A DNA stretch of 37,274 nt from positions 1 through 37,274 of the forward strand of contig JANXLY010000326.1 in assembly GCA_025354885.1 (NCBI GenBank), read 5' to 3'. This document shows, one piece after another, positions 1 through 8,520 of the stretch. Both the position numbers and the translations under genes were made by a program. Source of the DNA: Acidobacteriota bacterium. Its GTDB lineage: Bacteria; Acidobacteriota; Terriglobia; Bryobacterales; Bryobacteraceae. The notes beneath the pieces are model-generated. The model made no database searches. It was not told the origin of the DNA and saw only the letters and a program-made list of their open reading frames with translations. How positions within the stretch are numbered: position 1 is the first letter of the stretch; each line of letters opens with the position of its first letter.

Positions 1-58
1 CAGTGACCGGATATTCGGCGCCACAGGAAGAATTGAAACAAGCTAGGTACGCGCGCAT
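1..58 (-). CDS. Probable threonine synthase, N-terminal 19 codons only (runs off left edge)
   Basis: An ATG at 58-56 on the minus strand opens a frame that stays open to the window edge: MRAYLACFNSSCGAEYPVT. A Cys-x4-Cys half of a zinc ribbon followed by G-A-x-Y-P resembles the short N-terminal ribbon of many bacterial threonine synthases, which convert O-phosphohomoserine to threonine with PLP. A GGGGA stretch lies 7 nt before the ATG, and a TATAAT hexamer at 76-71 lies just upstream. The gene is divergent from the dehydrogenase at 83. Only 19 residues are visible, so the family call rests on the N-terminal motif; another zinc-ribbon protein is possible. Confidence 0.45.
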   Translation of the reverse strand, partial: MRAYLACFNSSCGAEYPVT

Positions 59-82
59 GTTAGATTCCCCATTATAGAAACG
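59..82. promoter_or_regulatory. 24-bp divergent promoter region
   Basis: The whole gap between two divergent start codons is 24 bp. The minus strand carries a perfect TATAAT at 76-71, 12 nt from the ATG at 58. The plus strand carries the overlapping hexamer CATTAT at 70-75 (4 of 6 matches, keeping A at -11 and T at -7), 7 nt from the ATG at 83. Transcription from these would start at or very near both start codons. No convincing -35 boxes were seen. The spacing equals that of the gap at 13004-13027. Confidence 0.4.
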
Positions 83-1045
83 ATGCTTGCCGTTCAGATT
101 GATTCCGGAAAAATCGATGTGGTTGAAGTCCCGAAGCCCAGGCCGAAAATAGGTCATGCCCTGCTGCGTTTGCGCCTTGCTGGCATCTGCAATACCGATG
201 TCGAATTGCTTCGAGGCTACTACAGATTTAGCGGTATCCCAGGGCATGAATTCGTGGCAGATGTTGTTCAATCAGGCAATCCGCAGCTCATTGGCAAAAG
301 AGTCGTTGGTGACATTAACCTTGCTTGCGGACGCTGCAAATATTGCCGCAAGGGCCTTGGCAGGCATTGCCCAAACCGCACTGTTCTGGGCATCGTTCGG
401 CATCCCGGCGCTTTTGCGGAATATCTCACCCTGCCGGAGGAGAATCTGCATTTGCTGCCAAGTTCCATTCCCGACGAACATGCTGTCTTCACCGAGCCGA
501 TAGCGGCAGCTTGCGAAATTCTGGAACAAGTCCGTTTCTCGGAGGCGGCATCCATCGCGGTGCTCGGCGACGGGAAATTGGGGTTACTGATCGCGCAGGT
601 GCTCGCGCTGCACGGTTTACCCGTGAATCTGTTTGGCCGCAATGCCGGAAAGCTCGAGATCGTAAAACCACTAGGTATCAAAACCCATTTGGTAACGAGG
701 GAAAACCCTAGCTTGCCGGTGGCTGAATACCCATACGTTGTAGACGCAACAGGATCAGCGCTAGGGTTTGCGTCGGCAATGCGGATGATTCAACCGCGCG
801 GGACCTTGGTGATGAAGTCTACCGTTTCTGAGCCGCTTGTCTTCGATACTGCGCCGCTGATCGTGAATGAAATTACTTTGGTGGGCTCACGTTGCGGGCT
901 CTTCGGGCCTGCGATAAAGCTTTTGAAAACAGGGCAGTTGATTCTGGATCCAATGATCGAGCACAAGGCGCAGTTGAGCGAAGCAGCAGATGCCTTCGGG
1001 CGGGCGCAGGAGCCAGGCGTTTTGAAGCTTCTCCTTGAGCCATAG
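83..1045 (+). CDS. Zinc-dependent medium-chain alcohol/polyol dehydrogenase family protein
   Basis: This is a 320-residue MDR-superfamily oxidoreductase, expected to oxidise an alcohol with NAD(P)+ in the cytoplasm. The N-terminal GroES-like domain has the catalytic zinc ligands Cys36, His55-Glu56 (PGHE) and Glu138. It also has the structural-zinc cluster Cys82, Cys85, Cys88 and Cys96. The Rossmann domain begins near residue 157 with GDGKLG (GxGxxG type). It is shorter than typical threonine or alcohol dehydrogenases (about 340-375 residues), mainly in the C-terminal half. It diverges from a probable threonine synthase, so a role near threonine metabolism is possible but is only neighbourhood inference. 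The substrate cannot be read from the sequence. The start has no clear Shine-Dalgarno and may be leaderless. Confidence 0.88.
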   Translation: MLAVQIDSGKIDVVEVPKPRPKIGHALLRLRLAGICNTDVELLRGYYRFSGIPGHEFVADVVQSGNPQLIGKRVVGDINLACGRCKYCRKGLGRHCPNRTVLGIVRHPGAFAEYLTLPEENLHLLPSSIPDEHAVFTEPIAAACEILEQVRFSEAASIAVLGDGKLGLLIAQVLALHGLPVNLFGRNAGKLEIVKPLGIKTHLVTRENPSLPVAEYPYVVDATGSALGFASAMRMIQPRGTLVMKSTVSEPLVFDTAPLIVNEITLVGSRCGLFGPAIKLLKTGQLILDPMIEHKAQLSEAADAFGRAQEPGVLKLLLEP

Positions 1046-1083
1046 CGTAGGGTGTTTGACCGACAGCAGTGCTAAGTGATTTA

Positions 1084-1112
1084 CCTCAGTGACTAGGCGG
1101 CCAATACTGAGG
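1084..1112. repeat. Inverted repeat, 7-bp arms
   Basis: CCTCAGT at 1084-1090 is mirrored by ACTGAGG at 1106-1112 with a 15-nt loop, in the 138-bp gap after the dehydrogenase. No T-run follows, so it is not a standard intrinsic terminator. It could be a Rho-linked end structure or a protein-binding site for the next gene. Confidence 0.3.
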
Positions 1113-1183
1113 AAGTTTGGGCCATTGGTCCTATTGGTACTTGCGCCTCCGACTCGTACGATTGGACGATAACAGGCTTAGCT

Positions 1184-2434
1184 ATGAATCTCAGTGGTTT
1201 CGAAATCCAAATCATGTTCTGCGTGCTCATACTTCTGGGCCTGCTTTCGGTCGCGCTTGTCGTTGACTACCTGAAGGGGATGAACGAAAAGTTGCGCGAG
1301 CGGCACGTGGATCTGCTTGCTCGCCACGAGACAGCGGTAAATCGGATTGAAGACGATAATGCGAGACTGTTGCGTGCACTGGCCGAGCAATCCAAGGCGT
1401 TCCGTGACATGACAAAGCGGCAGATTATCGTTAGTAATTTTCCGAAACAGGACCGCGCTCTGGAGAATTCGCAACAACCGATTGCCCAGATTGCGATCGC
1501 ACCGCACAGGGAAGCAATCGCAAGAAAGACAATTGCCGAAGTAGCGCCAATGGCCGACATGGCAGCAGCGGGACTTGAAGCACAAGTTCCTTCCTTCGCT
1601 ACAGTCGCAGATTCGAAATTACCGCAAACCGAAGAAGCAGTCACTGCGCTGCAACCTGTTGAGAAACAAATGCCGCCCAATGTAATCCGCTTCCGTTTGA
1701 CACCTGAGCCAAACTTGCCGATTCCAACCCAGGAAGAAAATATAGAATCCCGAGGTGCGCTCGAATCGCTGCCGGTATCTCCCGCTGAGCTTGAGGAGAA
1801 TAGCTCCGCAGAACCAGACTTTGACGGGTTCATGGAGCAGCTTGTCACGGAATTTGAATCTTCACCTGTTTTGGATGAGCATGCGACCTCTATTGAAGCG
1901 CTGGCTCTAATGGTGGAAGCCAAGAATCCAACAGAGCAAGAAATCGCGCCAAATTTGCCAATTCCAGAGGGCAATCATCCTCCGGCTGCACTCAACCAGC
2001 TTCTGGAGCGAAAAGAGCTACTCAGAGGTTTGGTTGTCGCTATCGGTATCAACGATTACTTGAAGCTCGACGAAATGCTTGGACATTCGACTGCCGAGAT
2101 GCTGCTAAATTCTGTCGAAAACCTGATGGAGTCCGTTGCCGCGTCGAATGGCTTCTGTTCGCGGAGAAGTGACGACGAGTTTGTCCTGATCTTCCCTGAA
2201 TTGAACGGTCCTTCGGCGCAACAGCGTCTGAGTGAAATCTCGGAACAACTCTGGGATTATCAGCTTCAGACACTAGGAACGTACTCGGTAGTATTTTCGT
2301 GGGGCGCATCCGAAGCTCTAAATCAGCCCCTCGCAGAGGCACTTTCGATCGCGTCAGAAAACATGGCGGAAACGCGCAACTCCCGTAAATCCGCATCTTC
2401 AGATCGCGGCCGTCGACAACGCGCTACGGCTTGA
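1184..2434 (+). CDS. Membrane-anchored protein with degenerate GGDEF domain
   Basis: The 416-residue protein has an N-terminal transmembrane helix (about residues 8-28), then a charged, probably coiled-coil stretch (about 30-75). A long acidic, low-complexity linker of about 200 residues follows, then a C-terminal region of about 120 residues with the diguanylate-cyclase fold pattern. The signature reads RRSDDEF (Ser329-Asp-Asp-Glu-Phe333) where active enzymes have GGDEF/GGEEF. Both glycines are lost although Asp-Glu-Phe remains. The upstream segment GINDYLKLDEMLGHSTAEMLL matches the usual D-x-F-K-x-N-D...G-D-x-x-L region only loosely. It is probably catalytically inactive and may act as a c-di-GMP/GTP receptor or scaffold. 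Its last 11 bp overlap the end of the convergent UPF0182 gene. An AGG 8 nt before the ATG is a weak ribosome-binding site. Confidence 0.75.
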   Translation: MNLSGFEIQIMFCVLILLGLLSVALVVDYLKGMNEKLRERHVDLLARHETAVNRIEDDNARLLRALAEQSKAFRDMTKRQIIVSNFPKQDRALENSQQPIAQIAIAPHREAIARKTIAEVAPMADMAAAGLEAQVPSFATVADSKLPQTEEAVTALQPVEKQMPPNVIRFRLTPEPNLPIPTQEENIESRGALESLPVSPAELEENSSAEPDFDGFMEQLVTEFESSPVLDEHATSIEALALMVEAKNPTEQEIAPNLPIPEGNHPPAALNQLLERKELLRGLVVAIGINDYLKLDEMLGHSTAEMLLNSVENLMESVAASNGFCSRRSDDEFVLIFPELNGPSAQQRLSEISEQLWDYQLQTLGTYSVVFSWGASEALNQPLAEALSIASENMAETRNSRKSASSDRGRRQRATA

Positions 2435-5168
2435 TCTCGACCTCAATCGCTTCCAGCTCTTTCGCTGCGTCGACAAACTTGCCCTGTCCCATCAATTCCC
2501 GGTAGCGGCGCAGTCGTCCACGGACCTTTTCGACGCGAGGATCCGAAGATAGTCTTATGGGCGCTGCCTCAGGCCGAGCTGTTGAAACATTCGATACGCC
2601 TTGAGTTGTCGCTACTTCGGTAGTTGGCTTTGATCCAAGTTGCGCTAAGGCCTCTGCATAGGTGTCCCCGTAGCCGATCATGCTGCCCAACCCGACTGCC
2701 ACCTTTTTCAGTTCCGGCATTGGCGCGTTGCTCGCCTGAATATAGATGGGCTCGACATAGAGAAACTGGTCGCCCATCGGGAGCACCAGCATTTGCCCTT
2801 TGATTACCTTACTGCCTTGTTGGTTCCAGAGAGTCAAATCCTTTGAAATAGTCTGATCCTGATTAATGCGAGCACCAATTTGCATGGGGCCATAAATGAG
2901 TTCCTGCTTTGAGAGACGAAGCACTTCGATTTCCCCGAGGCGGGTTCCGTCGCAACGGGCCGCCATCAGGCCAATCAAGTTCTGCTTGTTTCGTGGAGTA
3001 AAAGTCGTGAGCAGCAGAAATTCCGGCTTCGTCTCGCCAGGCAGCGTTGCCATCAGATAAGTGGGGCGGACTGAGCCGGGCTGGCCATCCATGCCGTCAG
3101 AAGTCTTAGCCAGATCCCATGGGTCCTCGCGATTATAGAAGGCTTCTGGATTCTTCATGTGATAAGTGCGGTACATCTCTGCCTGCACCCGGAACATGGC
3201 CTCCGGGTAGCGCGCATGCTCTCGTAAATCCGCAGGCATTTCTGCCTTTGGACGGAAAAGATTTGGGAAGATCTTCCGATACGAGGCGAGTATGGGATCG
3301 GTCTCGTCCCAGGCATAGAGCGTAATAGCGCCATCATAGGCATCAACGGTTGCCTTCACACTGTTGCGCATGTAGTTGACCCGCCCAAATGCGGTTGCGA
3401 CAGCACGCGAGTAAGGATGCATCGAATGCACTGTGTAGCCATCGATCATCCAAACGAGCCGCCCGTCCTTGCCAACCACCATGTAGGGATCTTCGTCCCA
3501 CACTACAAATTCGGCGAGCTTATCCACGCGCTTCGCGATATTCCGGTGGATCAGCATGCGCGACTCAGGGGTGAGGTAGTCGGTGAGCAGGATATTCCAG
3601 TCTCCTTCTGCCACCGCAGCAGCAAGGCGCATCAGGAATCCATCAATCGGAATTCCGCCACGGCCTTCGTACTTGTTATGAACGTTTTCGTTTCCAGAAG
3701 GATAGTTGAACTCCGGTTGCGCAGTGCGCACAAAGACCGGTTCATGAACAGCTTCTCCGTAGTAGAGTTCCGGTCGCGTCACTTTGGGAGCATTCGCCTT
3801 GGCAATCAGCGGAGCATCCTTGATCATCAACTCTGGCAACCCATCGGAAGTGATACGGTTCGCTTCTGCCATCACCATGCCATATCCATGCGTGTATATA
3901 AAGTGCGGATTGATCCAGCGACTACGTGCATCGGGCAGTTGACGCACGTCCAGTTCTCTTGGGCTCAGCATCACCTGGCGAAGCTGTCCATCCGGCCCGG
4001 TGTATCGGTCCACATCCGTGTCGGCGAACACATAATACGGGCGCAGGGCCTGGATCTGAGTGACGGTGTCATGAAAGGCCTGCCAATCCCAGAGCCGCAC
4101 GTTGTCGAGTAGAGCCTGATGTTTTGCCGGCTCAAAGTTTCCCGAGATACGTGCGGGGAAATCGCGCTCTTTGAGTTCGGACGAAAGGCCAAAAGCTGTT
4201 CTGGTAGCGTTGATATGTCTTTCGATATAGGGCTTCTGCAAAGAAATTTCGTTAGGGCGAACACTCAGTGCATTCACGACACGAGGCACAATGCCGCTTG
4301 AGACATAGACCAGCACAATGACACCGACGGCGTAGCCAATACGGCGAGAGAGAACAAGCAACGCCCCTCCAACGCAAGCAGCAACCAGAGCCCAGAGCAT
4401 AGGCAGAACGATGTTTACGTCTACATAATCAGCACCCACCAGAAACCCATGGTCTTCGAATAACACGTCGTAACGGCTTAGATAGGCACGGCCCGCCAGC
4501 AACAAAAAGAAGATTGCAATAGCAAGACGGATCGAGGTTCCGTTGAAGGCATCCTTGAAATCCATGCCGCGAAGATCAATGCCATCCTCATTTTGAATTC
4601 GTGACAAACGGTCGCGCAGACTATCGAATCGGTTCGTGACCCAATAGACGATGAAACCAACCACCAGGATCCCTTGTACGTAGCTCAGAAGCATTTCGTA
4701 AAAGGGCAGTTGGAAAAAATAAAAACCAATTGGCTGGCCGAAAACCGGGTCTCGCCATGCATCACTCAACGCTGCGGTAGAACCGTAATAGCGGACAACA
4801 GTCCAGTTGTCGATCAACATTGCCCCGAGTAAAAGGGATCCGACAAATCCGACAAGAACCTTCCACCAGCGAAAAACGGCGAACGAGTTTCTGCTGGCGC
4901 GAGAATAAAGTGTCCACAGAATAGGGAAACACAACAGCCCGGCCGCCAAGCTAGGCAACCACCCATAAAGCAGCAGCTGACCCCAAGTCTCTGTTTGACC
5001 AACTTCTTTCCACCACGCAAAATCAATCCAGGTTCGAGCAACAGTGCGAGCACTGACAACAACCAGAAAGAGGCCCAGAAGCCAGGCACCGAGGCCGAAA
5101 CCTCCTGAGGTCTTTGCAGGGCGACGAATTGGAAACTCGTCGAGATCGATTACATCGGGTCTTGGCAT
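2424..5168 (-). CDS. UPF0182 family large integral membrane protein
   Basis: The 914-residue protein matches the UPF0182 (COG1615) pattern in length and architecture. About seven hydrophobic helices fill the first 300 residues (for example LGAWLLGLFLVVVSARTVA). A large soluble C-terminal part follows, expected outside the membrane, with Y/W/P-rich family-like blocks such as IYTHGYGMVMAEAN and YLMATLPGETKPEF. The function of the family is not established. The start is placed at the ATG at 5168, not at the longer in-frame ATG at 5201, because AAGGTGG sits 7 nt upstream of it and the next residues (MPRPDVIDLDEF) begin an ordinary cytoplasmic leader. The gene diverges from the AsmA-like gene across 120 bp, and its stop overlaps the convergent GGDEF-like gene by 11 bp. 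Confidence 0.88.
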   Translation of the reverse strand: MPRPDVIDLDEFPIRRPAKTSGGFGLGAWLLGLFLVVVSARTVARTWIDFAWWKEVGQTETWGQLLLYGWLPSLAAGLLCFPILWTLYSRASRNSFAVFRWWKVLVGFVGSLLLGAMLIDNWTVVRYYGSTAALSDAWRDPVFGQPIGFYFFQLPFYEMLLSYVQGILVVGFIVYWVTNRFDSLRDRLSRIQNEDGIDLRGMDFKDAFNGTSIRLAIAIFFLLLAGRAYLSRYDVLFEDHGFLVGADYVDVNIVLPMLWALVAACVGGALLVLSRRIGYAVGVIVLVYVSSGIVPRVVNALSVRPNEISLQKPYIERHINATRTAFGLSSELKERDFPARISGNFEPAKHQALLDNVRLWDWQAFHDTVTQIQALRPYYVFADTDVDRYTGPDGQLRQVMLSPRELDVRQLPDARSRWINPHFIYTHGYGMVMAEANRITSDGLPELMIKDAPLIAKANAPKVTRPELYYGEAVHEPVFVRTAQPEFNYPSGNENVHNKYEGRGGIPIDGFLMRLAAAVAEGDWNILLTDYLTPESRMLIHRNIAKRVDKLAEFVVWDEDPYMVVGKDGRLVWMIDGYTVHSMHPYSRAVATAFGRVNYMRNSVKATVDAYDGAITLYAWDETDPILASYRKIFPNLFRPKAEMPADLREHARYPEAMFRVQAEMYRTYHMKNPEAFYNREDPWDLAKTSDGMDGQPGSVRPTYLMATLPGETKPEFLLLTTFTPRNKQNLIGLMAARCDGTRLGEIEVLRLSKQELIYGPMQIGARINQDQTISKDLTLWNQQGSKVIKGQMLVLPMGDQFLYVEPIYIQASNAPMPELKKVAVGLGSMIGYGDTYAEALAQLGSKPTTEVATTQGVSNVSTARPEAAPIRLSSDPRVEKVRGRLRRYRELMGQGKFVDAAKELEAIEVEIKP

Positions 5169-5274
5169 TTCAATTCCACCTTGGCACAGATTCAACATCA
5201 TTGTTCAAAGCACGGTGTTTGGCAAATCAACCTGCCAACAACTTCTTGATGCGACGGGAAGCCCAGCGTCGGCT

Positions 5275-5280
5275 TAGAAT
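5275..5280 (+). promoter_or_regulatory. -10-like hexamer TAGAAT before AsmA-like gene
   Basis: TAGAAT (5 of 6 consensus matches) ends 8 nt before the ATG at 5289, so initiation would occur 1-3 nt before the start codon. No Shine-Dalgarno is evident for that ATG, which suits leaderless translation. No good -35 box was found at 16-18 bp. Confidence 0.4.
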
Positions 5281-5288
5281 CATGGGAT

Positions 5289-7592
5289 ATGAGCAAACTT
5301 GGCCTACGTACCGCAGCTCTGATCGTGGGTATACCGCTACTCTTGGCTGCTGCGCTTTACATTCTTGTGAAGCCCGAAAGATTGAGGCCCGTCGTTGAGC
5401 AACAAATAAGTGCGGTCCTTCATCGGCCAGCTAGCGTTGCGTCGATGAGCTTTCATCTCTTCCCACCAAATTTCAGCGCCACCGGGCTCGTGATTGGTGA
5501 TGACCCGACATTTTCAAAGGCTCCGTTTGTTGAGGCAACATCTGTAGAACTTGTTCCGAAGATTCTGCCGCTTTTCACAGGCAAGCTTGATATTGAATCA
5601 ATCCGTCTGTCGGAGCCAAGAGTTGAGTTGGTACAAAATGACACCGGCAAATGGAATTACGAATCGATTGGCAGCAATCAAAAAGGGAACGATGCAGAAG
5701 CTTTTCACTTGGGCAAACTGTTTGTCGACCTTGCGCGCGTGGGTGTCAGCCAACCATCAAAACCCAGGCAGGAATATTCCCGATTGTCAGCGGAATTGAG
5801 AAACTTCGCGGAGGGCAAACCGTTCCAGCTGAAGCTCTCCGCGATGATGCCAGAGGGCGAAGCAATTTCCTTTGAAGGCACAATCACTCACAGCGGAACA
5901 TCGACAGCCTTTAGCAAAGCAACTTTCGCACTTGCCTCGTTGAAGGGGGCTTTCGAAGGCAATATCGCTAGTGGGGCACTCAACCTGCAAATTGAAATCC
6001 CAAAGTCACCCGTTGCCGACCTGGCGCCCCTCTTCCTGCCAAAGGCCACGAGCGTAAAGGGAGACCTGATCGCCAGCATCAAGCTGACCGGCACTTCGGA
6101 AAACCCGACATTGAATGGAAGGATCGATATGACGGGCTTCGAGGTGTCCGGTGCCGCAATTAAGCAACCCGTCAAAACGGTCAAACTTGGCCTCGCGCTG
6201 ACCCCGGAACGCATTACTCTCGAACCGGCGAGCATCACGAGTGGATCTACTCAAGTGCAAGCGTTCGGAGTAATCGCTCACTATGCGACAAAGCCCGTGC
6301 TGGATGCTACATTGCTAGCCCCAAACGCTCAACTGCCTGAACTTTTGTCTATCGCAAGTGCATATGGAATTTCTTCGCTTGACGGAATTACGGCGAGTGG
6401 ACAAGCCAATCTGCAGATCAGGATACACGGCCCGTTGCAGGGCAAAGACCCCTTTGAGGTCTCCGGCTCTGGATCCCTGAAAGATGCCAACTTACAGTTC
6501 CCGTCCTTGACCAAGCCGCTGCTCGTTAGGACTACTGGCTTTCGATTTGAATCAAGTTCTGCCTCGTTGAGCAATATTGATGCCCAGATTGCTGAAACAA
6601 ATCTGAAGGGCAGTATCCAGTTGAATAATTTTTCGCGGCCTGCCTTGGCTTTCGCACTTGTTCTCGACAAGGCATCGATTGAAGAATTGCGCAGCTTGCG
6701 AAAACAAATTGAGGATAAGAAGAACTCCGCCCCGATGAAGATGAGCGCAGAGGGCACGCTCGAAATTGGCACATTGAAAATGGCTGATCTGACCCTGAGT
6801 CCATTGAATAGCCACGCAATTTATCGTGACAATCACATTTTGCTGAACCCGTTGAATGCTTCGCTCTATGGAGGACGCCATACCGGATCGATGGACATAG
6901 ATTTGGGCCCAGCTCTACCGATCTACTCGCTGACTTCAAAACTGGAAAAGGTTGAATCCAGCCAGTTTCTCGCTGCCACAACATCTCTCAAAGGCATCAT
7001 CAGTGGCCCGTTTTCTGCAACTTTGAGTTTGAAATTCTCACCAGCCGATCCATTGCTGCTGGCGAAAAGCCTCAGTGGGAGCGTCGGGCTAAAGTTTGAG
7101 CAGGGCAAGATCGCGACTTTCAATTTAACCAACGAACTGGCGAGCGTTGCAAAGTTTCTTGGATTCAAGTCAGGCGGTGAACAATACACGCAATTCCTTG
7201 GAATCACAGGAGATTTGTCAATCATCAACGGTGCAGCATCCACACAAAATCTGAAGCTCGATTTAGCCAATCTAAGCGCGGCACTCACTGGGAAAATGAA
7301 CCTGGCCGATCAGTCACTCGATCTTAAGCTGATGAGTATTCTCGACAGGAAGTTTTCAGAACAAGTGGGAAGCAATAAGATCGGTGGATTCATGACAGCG
7401 GCATTGTCGAACCCGGCTGGCAATCTCCTGATCCCTGCTCGAATCTCAGGAACTTTTTCTAAGCCAATCATTGCTCCGGATCCCGAGGCGATCGTAAAAA
7501 TGAAATTGCAATCGTTCAATCCCAAGGATCCGAAGCAGATGATGGACAGCGTGAACTCGGTACTCGACCTGTTCAAGAAGAAGCAGCCCTAG
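5289..7592 (+). CDS. AsmA family protein (inner-membrane anchored, periplasmic)
   Basis: This 767-residue protein has an N-terminal membrane anchor (about residues 6-27, LRTAALIVGIPLLLAAALYI). A typical AsmA-type continuation follows: basic residues, the sequence VEQQISAVLHRPASVASMSFHLFPPNFSATG split across residues 37-67, then many beta-rich repeats. Large AsmA/DUF3971 proteins are thought to help lipid transport or outer-membrane assembly from the inner membrane. The C-terminal AsmA-like core is recognisable in the region LKGIISGPFSATLSLKF to NLKLDLANLSAALTGKMNL (about 565-680), ending in a short Lys-rich tail. The final TAG shares the four bases CTAG (7589-7592) with the stop of the convergent gene. 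Substrate is unknown. Confidence 0.85.
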   Translation: MSKLGLRTAALIVGIPLLLAAALYILVKPERLRPVVEQQISAVLHRPASVASMSFHLFPPNFSATGLVIGDDPTFSKAPFVEATSVELVPKILPLFTGKLDIESIRLSEPRVELVQNDTGKWNYESIGSNQKGNDAEAFHLGKLFVDLARVGVSQPSKPRQEYSRLSAELRNFAEGKPFQLKLSAMMPEGEAISFEGTITHSGTSTAFSKATFALASLKGAFEGNIASGALNLQIEIPKSPVADLAPLFLPKATSVKGDLIASIKLTGTSENPTLNGRIDMTGFEVSGAAIKQPVKTVKLGLALTPERITLEPASITSGSTQVQAFGVIAHYATKPVLDATLLAPNAQLPELLSIASAYGISSLDGITASGQANLQIRIHGPLQGKDPFEVSGSGSLKDANLQFPSLTKPLLVRTTGFRFESSSASLSNIDAQIAETNLKGSIQLNNFSRPALAFALVLDKASIEELRSLRKQIEDKKNSAPMKMSAEGTLEIGTLKMADLTLSPLNSHAIYRDNHILLNPLNASLYGGRHTGSMDIDLGPALPIYSLTSKLEKVESSQFLAATTSLKGIISGPFSATLSLKFSPADPLLLAKSLSGSVGLKFEQGKIATFNLTNELASVAKFLGFKSGGEQYTQFLGITGDLSIINGAASTQNLKLDLANLSAALTGKMNLADQSLDLKLMSILDRKFSEQVGSNKIGGFMTAALSNPAGNLLIPARISGTFSKPIIAPDPEAIVKMKLQSFNPKDPKQMMDSVNSVLDLFKKKQP

Positions 7593-8476
7593 CGCTCTTC
7601 CTTGACATGAATCGTCCCCATTGTCATGGGCATTCGCATATTTGAAATTTCCTCGATCTTATAGTCCACAGGAGGCTCGAAGAGGCTACTGGCTGGCTCT
7701 CCAAGACGAATACTGGACAGGCGGGTTGAGGTTTCACCCATTCTCGGATCCGAGTGCTTCGTCAAAACGGTTGCTTTGATCTGTTCGCTGTACCAGGTCT
7801 CTGTAACAACCTCAATTGCGCGCTCGTTTCCTGCCTCTCCGGCCGCGATGGTCATCTTCATTCGGGTGCCCTTCGCCGAAACTCCTTCGAAGTCTCTTGT
7901 GCCGAGATCTTCCTTCTTCATATTGGCATCTCCGCTCATCACGATGACCTTCTCAGAGTGAATGGTTCTCGACGTTTGTCCAGATTCACCGACGAGTTTG
8001 CGCTCAACGACGACGTCGTGTTCCACTCGTGTTGCCGCGCCAGTTGTAATCTTGAAATTCATCGAAGCGTCCGACTTTGACTTCATCGCAACTTTCCTTG
8101 CGGCGTCGAGTGAATAGTGCACCTTTGCAACGGGATCATCGATAAACACCGTAACAAGCGGTTTCTCTGTCTGCCCCACTGGGCCAAGTCCCTGAATCGT
8201 GGCCTCGTGGCGGCTGCGCCCTTCGCTGTCGCGAGCAAAGCTGCTCTTGTTCGTGCGGACGATCCGGTTACCATCAACGAGTGTCTGCACTGTCTCCGTA
8301 ACAGAATCTGCTGAATAAGGCGCACCCTTTACCACTTCACCACCAGCCCGATTGATGAAGGTGAAAGTCTTGGCACCTGCGGGTCCGGGAGGTGGAACCC
8401 GCTCATTGAAGACCATGATTTCTTGTTGGCCGAGGGCGAGACCTGCGGCCAGAGCCAATGTATAGATTGTTTTCAT
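7589..8476 (-). CDS. Exported protein of unknown function, last gene of sigma/anti-sigma run
   Basis: The 295-residue protein has a signal peptide (MKTIYTLALAAGLALGQQ; cleavage probably near residue 17). The mature part is beta-rich and charged with no catalytic motif I recognise. Segments such as TLVDGNRIVRTNKSSFARD and FEGVSAKGTRMKMTI suggest a repeated beta architecture. Similar proteins recur beside ECF sigma genes in Acidobacteriota (recalled, not checked). The start at 8476 is preferred over the in-frame ATG at 8524 because AAGGA lies 7 nt upstream and the signal peptide begins there. It lies 44 bp downstream of the anti-sigma candidate and is plausibly controlled by the neighbouring sigma factor. 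Its stop overlaps the AsmA-like gene by 4 bp. Confidence 0.7.
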   Translation of the reverse strand: MKTIYTLALAAGLALGQQEIMVFNERVPPPGPAGAKTFTFINRAGGEVVKGAPYSADSVTETVQTLVDGNRIVRTNKSSFARDSEGRSRHEATIQGLGPVGQTEKPLVTVFIDDPVAKVHYSLDAARKVAMKSKSDASMNFKITTGAATRVEHDVVVERKLVGESGQTSRTIHSEKVIVMSGDANMKKEDLGTRDFEGVSAKGTRMKMTIAAGEAGNERAIEVVTETWYSEQIKATVLTKHSDPRMGETSTRLSSIRLGEPASSLFEPPVDYKIEEISNMRMPMTMGTIHVKEER

Positions 8477-8520
8477 TTCGTTGTCCTTAAATTTCTTGGA
8501 ATGTATTTTCTGATCGCTTC

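Noticed and set aside
1267..1974. 235-codon Ser-rich frame antisense to the GGDEF-like gene
   Set aside because: Low-complexity Ser/Ala product from the reverse of an acidic linker; no ribosome site or family resemblance.
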